From: Lachnospiraceae bacterium
GTDB taxonomy: Bacteria > Bacteroidota > Bacteroidia > Bacteroidales > Muribaculaceae
Direction of reading: 5' to 3'
Assembly: GCA_023663655.1 (NCBI GenBank)
Contig: JAMPGZ010000030.1
Location: forward strand, 1 to 34,336
DNA: 34,336 nt
A program made the position numbers and the translations under genes. This document shows, piece after piece, positions 33,250-34,336 of this stretch (the first letter of the stretch is position 1; each line of letters begins with the position of its first letter). The notes beneath the pieces were generated by a model, which searched no databases, was not told the DNA's origin, and saw only the letters and a program-made list of their open reading frames with translations.

Positions 33250-34098
33250 CTACTTTGCCAGAAAATCCTGGAGCTGCGGAAGGAGCGACGTGCATATATC
33301 ACGCCCTATCGAGTAGACGCGCTTCATCTTATCCGGATTCATTTCCACCCTGCCTATAGGCAGCGGAGCAGGAGGAGCAATGACAAACGCATCGCCCGCC
33401 GCCACACGGTCATGCACGAAATCGAGCTGGGCGTTGTACATCTCATGCCGACGTGCCATCGCGTCCACAATTGCCGGATAACGCCGCATGAAGGTCGAGA
33501 ACACCCACCTTTTCGCCGGCGTCTTCCTGTAGTCGAGCGGCTGCGTGAGCACAACCACATTGCGCCCGAAGCCGCAATTCATGAAATATTCAAGAGGAAT
33601 TGAATCACTTATTCCGCCATCGAGCAGAATGTGTCCATCGGCAACTTTCACCGGACGTGTCACAATAGGCATCGATGCCGACGCACGAAGCCATTCCAGC
33701 GAATCATAATCCACCTTATCCATCAGGTAATACACCGGCTTGCCGGTCAACACATCAGTACACACCACATGGAATTCAATAGGATTAGACTCGAAAGCTG
33801 CACAATCGAAAATATCAAGTTCAAGAGGAAGGGTGTGATAGGCAAACTCAGCACCCACAAGATCGCCGGTAGAGAGTAGCGAGCGCACACCCATGTAACG
33901 CGGATCCTTGCAGAAACGAAGATTGTAGCGCAACACACGTCCCGGCTGACGTGACTTAAAATTGCATCCGAAACTTGATCCAGCCGACACACCAACGAGT
34001 CCGTCGAAATCGATGCCGTTCTCCATCATCACGTCAATAACTCCGGCAGTGAACAGCCCTCTCATGGCTCCGCCTTCAAGCACAAGTCCGGTTTTCAT
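33250..34098 (-). CDS. patatin-like phospholipase (RssA-type)
   Basis: A 282-residue protein with the patatin serine-aspartate dyad. The oxyanion-hole motif is GGAMRG (residues 9-14), the nucleophile Ser38 is in GVSAG, and the Asp160 is in LLDGGISDSIP. There is no signal peptide or membrane segment, so it is cytoplasmic. Length and text (LVLEGGAMRGLFTAGVID, ILLDGGISDSIPLEYF) are close to RssA/YlbK-like bacterial patatins, which are lipid acyl hydrolases of largely unknown role. It starts at ATG 34098, with an imperfect promoter element (TAATCTTG, 34116-34123 minus) just upstream, and it lies beyond the terminator of the tRNA operon. Confidence 0.93.
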   Translation of the reverse strand: MKTGLVLEGGAMRGLFTAGVIDVMMENGIDFDGLVGVSAGSSFGCNFKSRQPGRVLRYNLRFCKDPRYMGVRSLLSTGDLVGAEFAYHTLPLELDIFDCAAFESNPIEFHVVCTDVLTGKPVYYLMDKVDYDSLEWLRASASMPIVTRPVKVADGHILLDGGISDSIPLEYFMNCGFGRNVVVLTQPLDYRKTPAKRWVFSTFMRRYPAIVDAMARRHEMYNAQLDFVHDRVAAGDAFVIAPPAPLPIGRVEMNPDKMKRVYSIGRDICTSLLPQLQDFLAK

Positions 34099-34132
34099 AC
34101 TCTTTTTTCGTCACACAAGATTAAAGTCTATA

Positions 34133-34178
34133 CAAAAAAAAATCCGCAAGCATTGAAATTCAATAACTTGCGGATTTT
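34133..34178 (-). terminator. terminator of the tRNA-Gly/tRNA-Leu operon
   Basis: On the minus strand, AAATCCGCAAG and CTTGCGGATTT pair across an inner ATTGAA-TTCAAT hairpin, followed by a run of 9 T (plus-strand A9, 34134-34142). It starts a few bases after the tRNA-Leu 3' end. Confidence 0.85.
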
Positions 34179-34182
34179 AAAG

Positions 34183-34266
34183 TGTCCGAGATGAGATTCG
34201 AACTCACACAGCCGAACGGCCACTACCCCCTCAAAGTAGCGTGTCTACCAATTCCACCACCCGGAC
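34183..34266 (-). tRNA. tRNA-Leu (anticodon GAG)
   Basis: 84 bases on the minus strand. The acceptor stem GTCCGGG pairs with CTCGGAC (one G-U), discriminator A. The D-arm text TGGTGGAATTGGTAGACACG is typical of leucine tRNAs. The anticodon stem CTACT / GGTAG has loop TTGAGGG, anticodon GAG. A long variable arm and GTTCGAATC in the T-arm follow. CCA is not encoded. Confidence 0.93.
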
Positions 34267-34282
34267 ATTCATTCAAATCATT

Positions 34283-34336
34283 TGAGCGAAAAACGGGACT
34301 CGAACCCGCGACCCCAACCTTGGCAAGGTTGTGCTC
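34283..34336 (-). tRNA. tRNA-Gly (anticodon GCC), 5' part outside the window
   Basis: Minus strand; the visible part runs from the end of the D-arm (GAGCACAACC) through the anticodon loop TTGCCAA (GCC), the variable loop and the T-arm GCGGGTTCGAGTCCCG, to the acceptor end TTCGCTC. The first 20 or so bases are beyond the window. It is transcribed ahead of tRNA-Leu. Confidence 0.92.

Overview
The window looks like a chromosomal segment of a gut Bacteroidota in the order Bacteroidales, most likely the Muribaculaceae (S24-7) or a close relative. This is inferred from a SusC/SusD pair, lipoproteins with Bacteroidota-type signal peptides, a BspA-like leucine-rich-repeat protein with a type IX-like C-terminal tail, a glutaminyl-cyclase-type M28 lipoprotein, and several promoters of the Bacteroidota form TAnnTTTG upstream of genes. 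I cannot name the species from sequence alone.

Layout. (1) 1-7595: a glycan-uptake operon (SusC, cut off at the window start; SusD; a DUF4957/DUF5123-type beta-helix lipoprotein) closed by a terminator. (2) 7674-16831: core genes: a GldD-like lipoprotein, dnaE, trxA, tyrS (convergent with trxA across a shared 22-bp terminator stem), a ModF-like double ATPase, a glutaminyl cyclase-like peptidase and sufE. (3) 16859-18828: two tandem POT peptide transporters, both damaged: the first by one in-frame TGA, the second truncated at a 256-bp repeat. (4) about 18770-27400: an accessory stretch punctuated by three same-orientation copies of that repeat (18.8-19.1, 24.1-24.3 and 27.35 kb). It holds a BspA-like surface protein, a GIY-YIG nuclease/WYL regulator operon, a lipoprotein with membrane segments, a frameshifted DUF4160 gene beside a DUF2442-HTH gene, a WG-repeat lipoprotein, a 55-residue membrane protein and two apparently uncatalogued structured RNAs. 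(5) 27451-31592: a divergent pair, a pectinesterase-like beta-helix protein and a GH28 polygalacturonase. (6) 31811-34336: an NhaC-type antiporter, a patatin-like phospholipase, and a tRNA-Gly/tRNA-Leu operon that leaves the window at its right edge.

How it works together. The SusC/SusD/beta-helix operon and the GH28/beta-helix pair both suggest use of pectin (homogalacturonan), although about 20 kb of unrelated genes separates them. The cyclase, sufE and POT genes are closely spaced and may share one transcript. The most unusual parts are the large nested RNA fold at 25201-25490, which ends in a U-tract and has no recognised partner protein; the minus-strand RNA at 23708-23783; the hairpin-rich repeat family; the T7-tract frameshift in the DUF4160/DUF2442 pair; and the GIY-YIG/WYL operon with a perfect inverted repeat beside its promoter.
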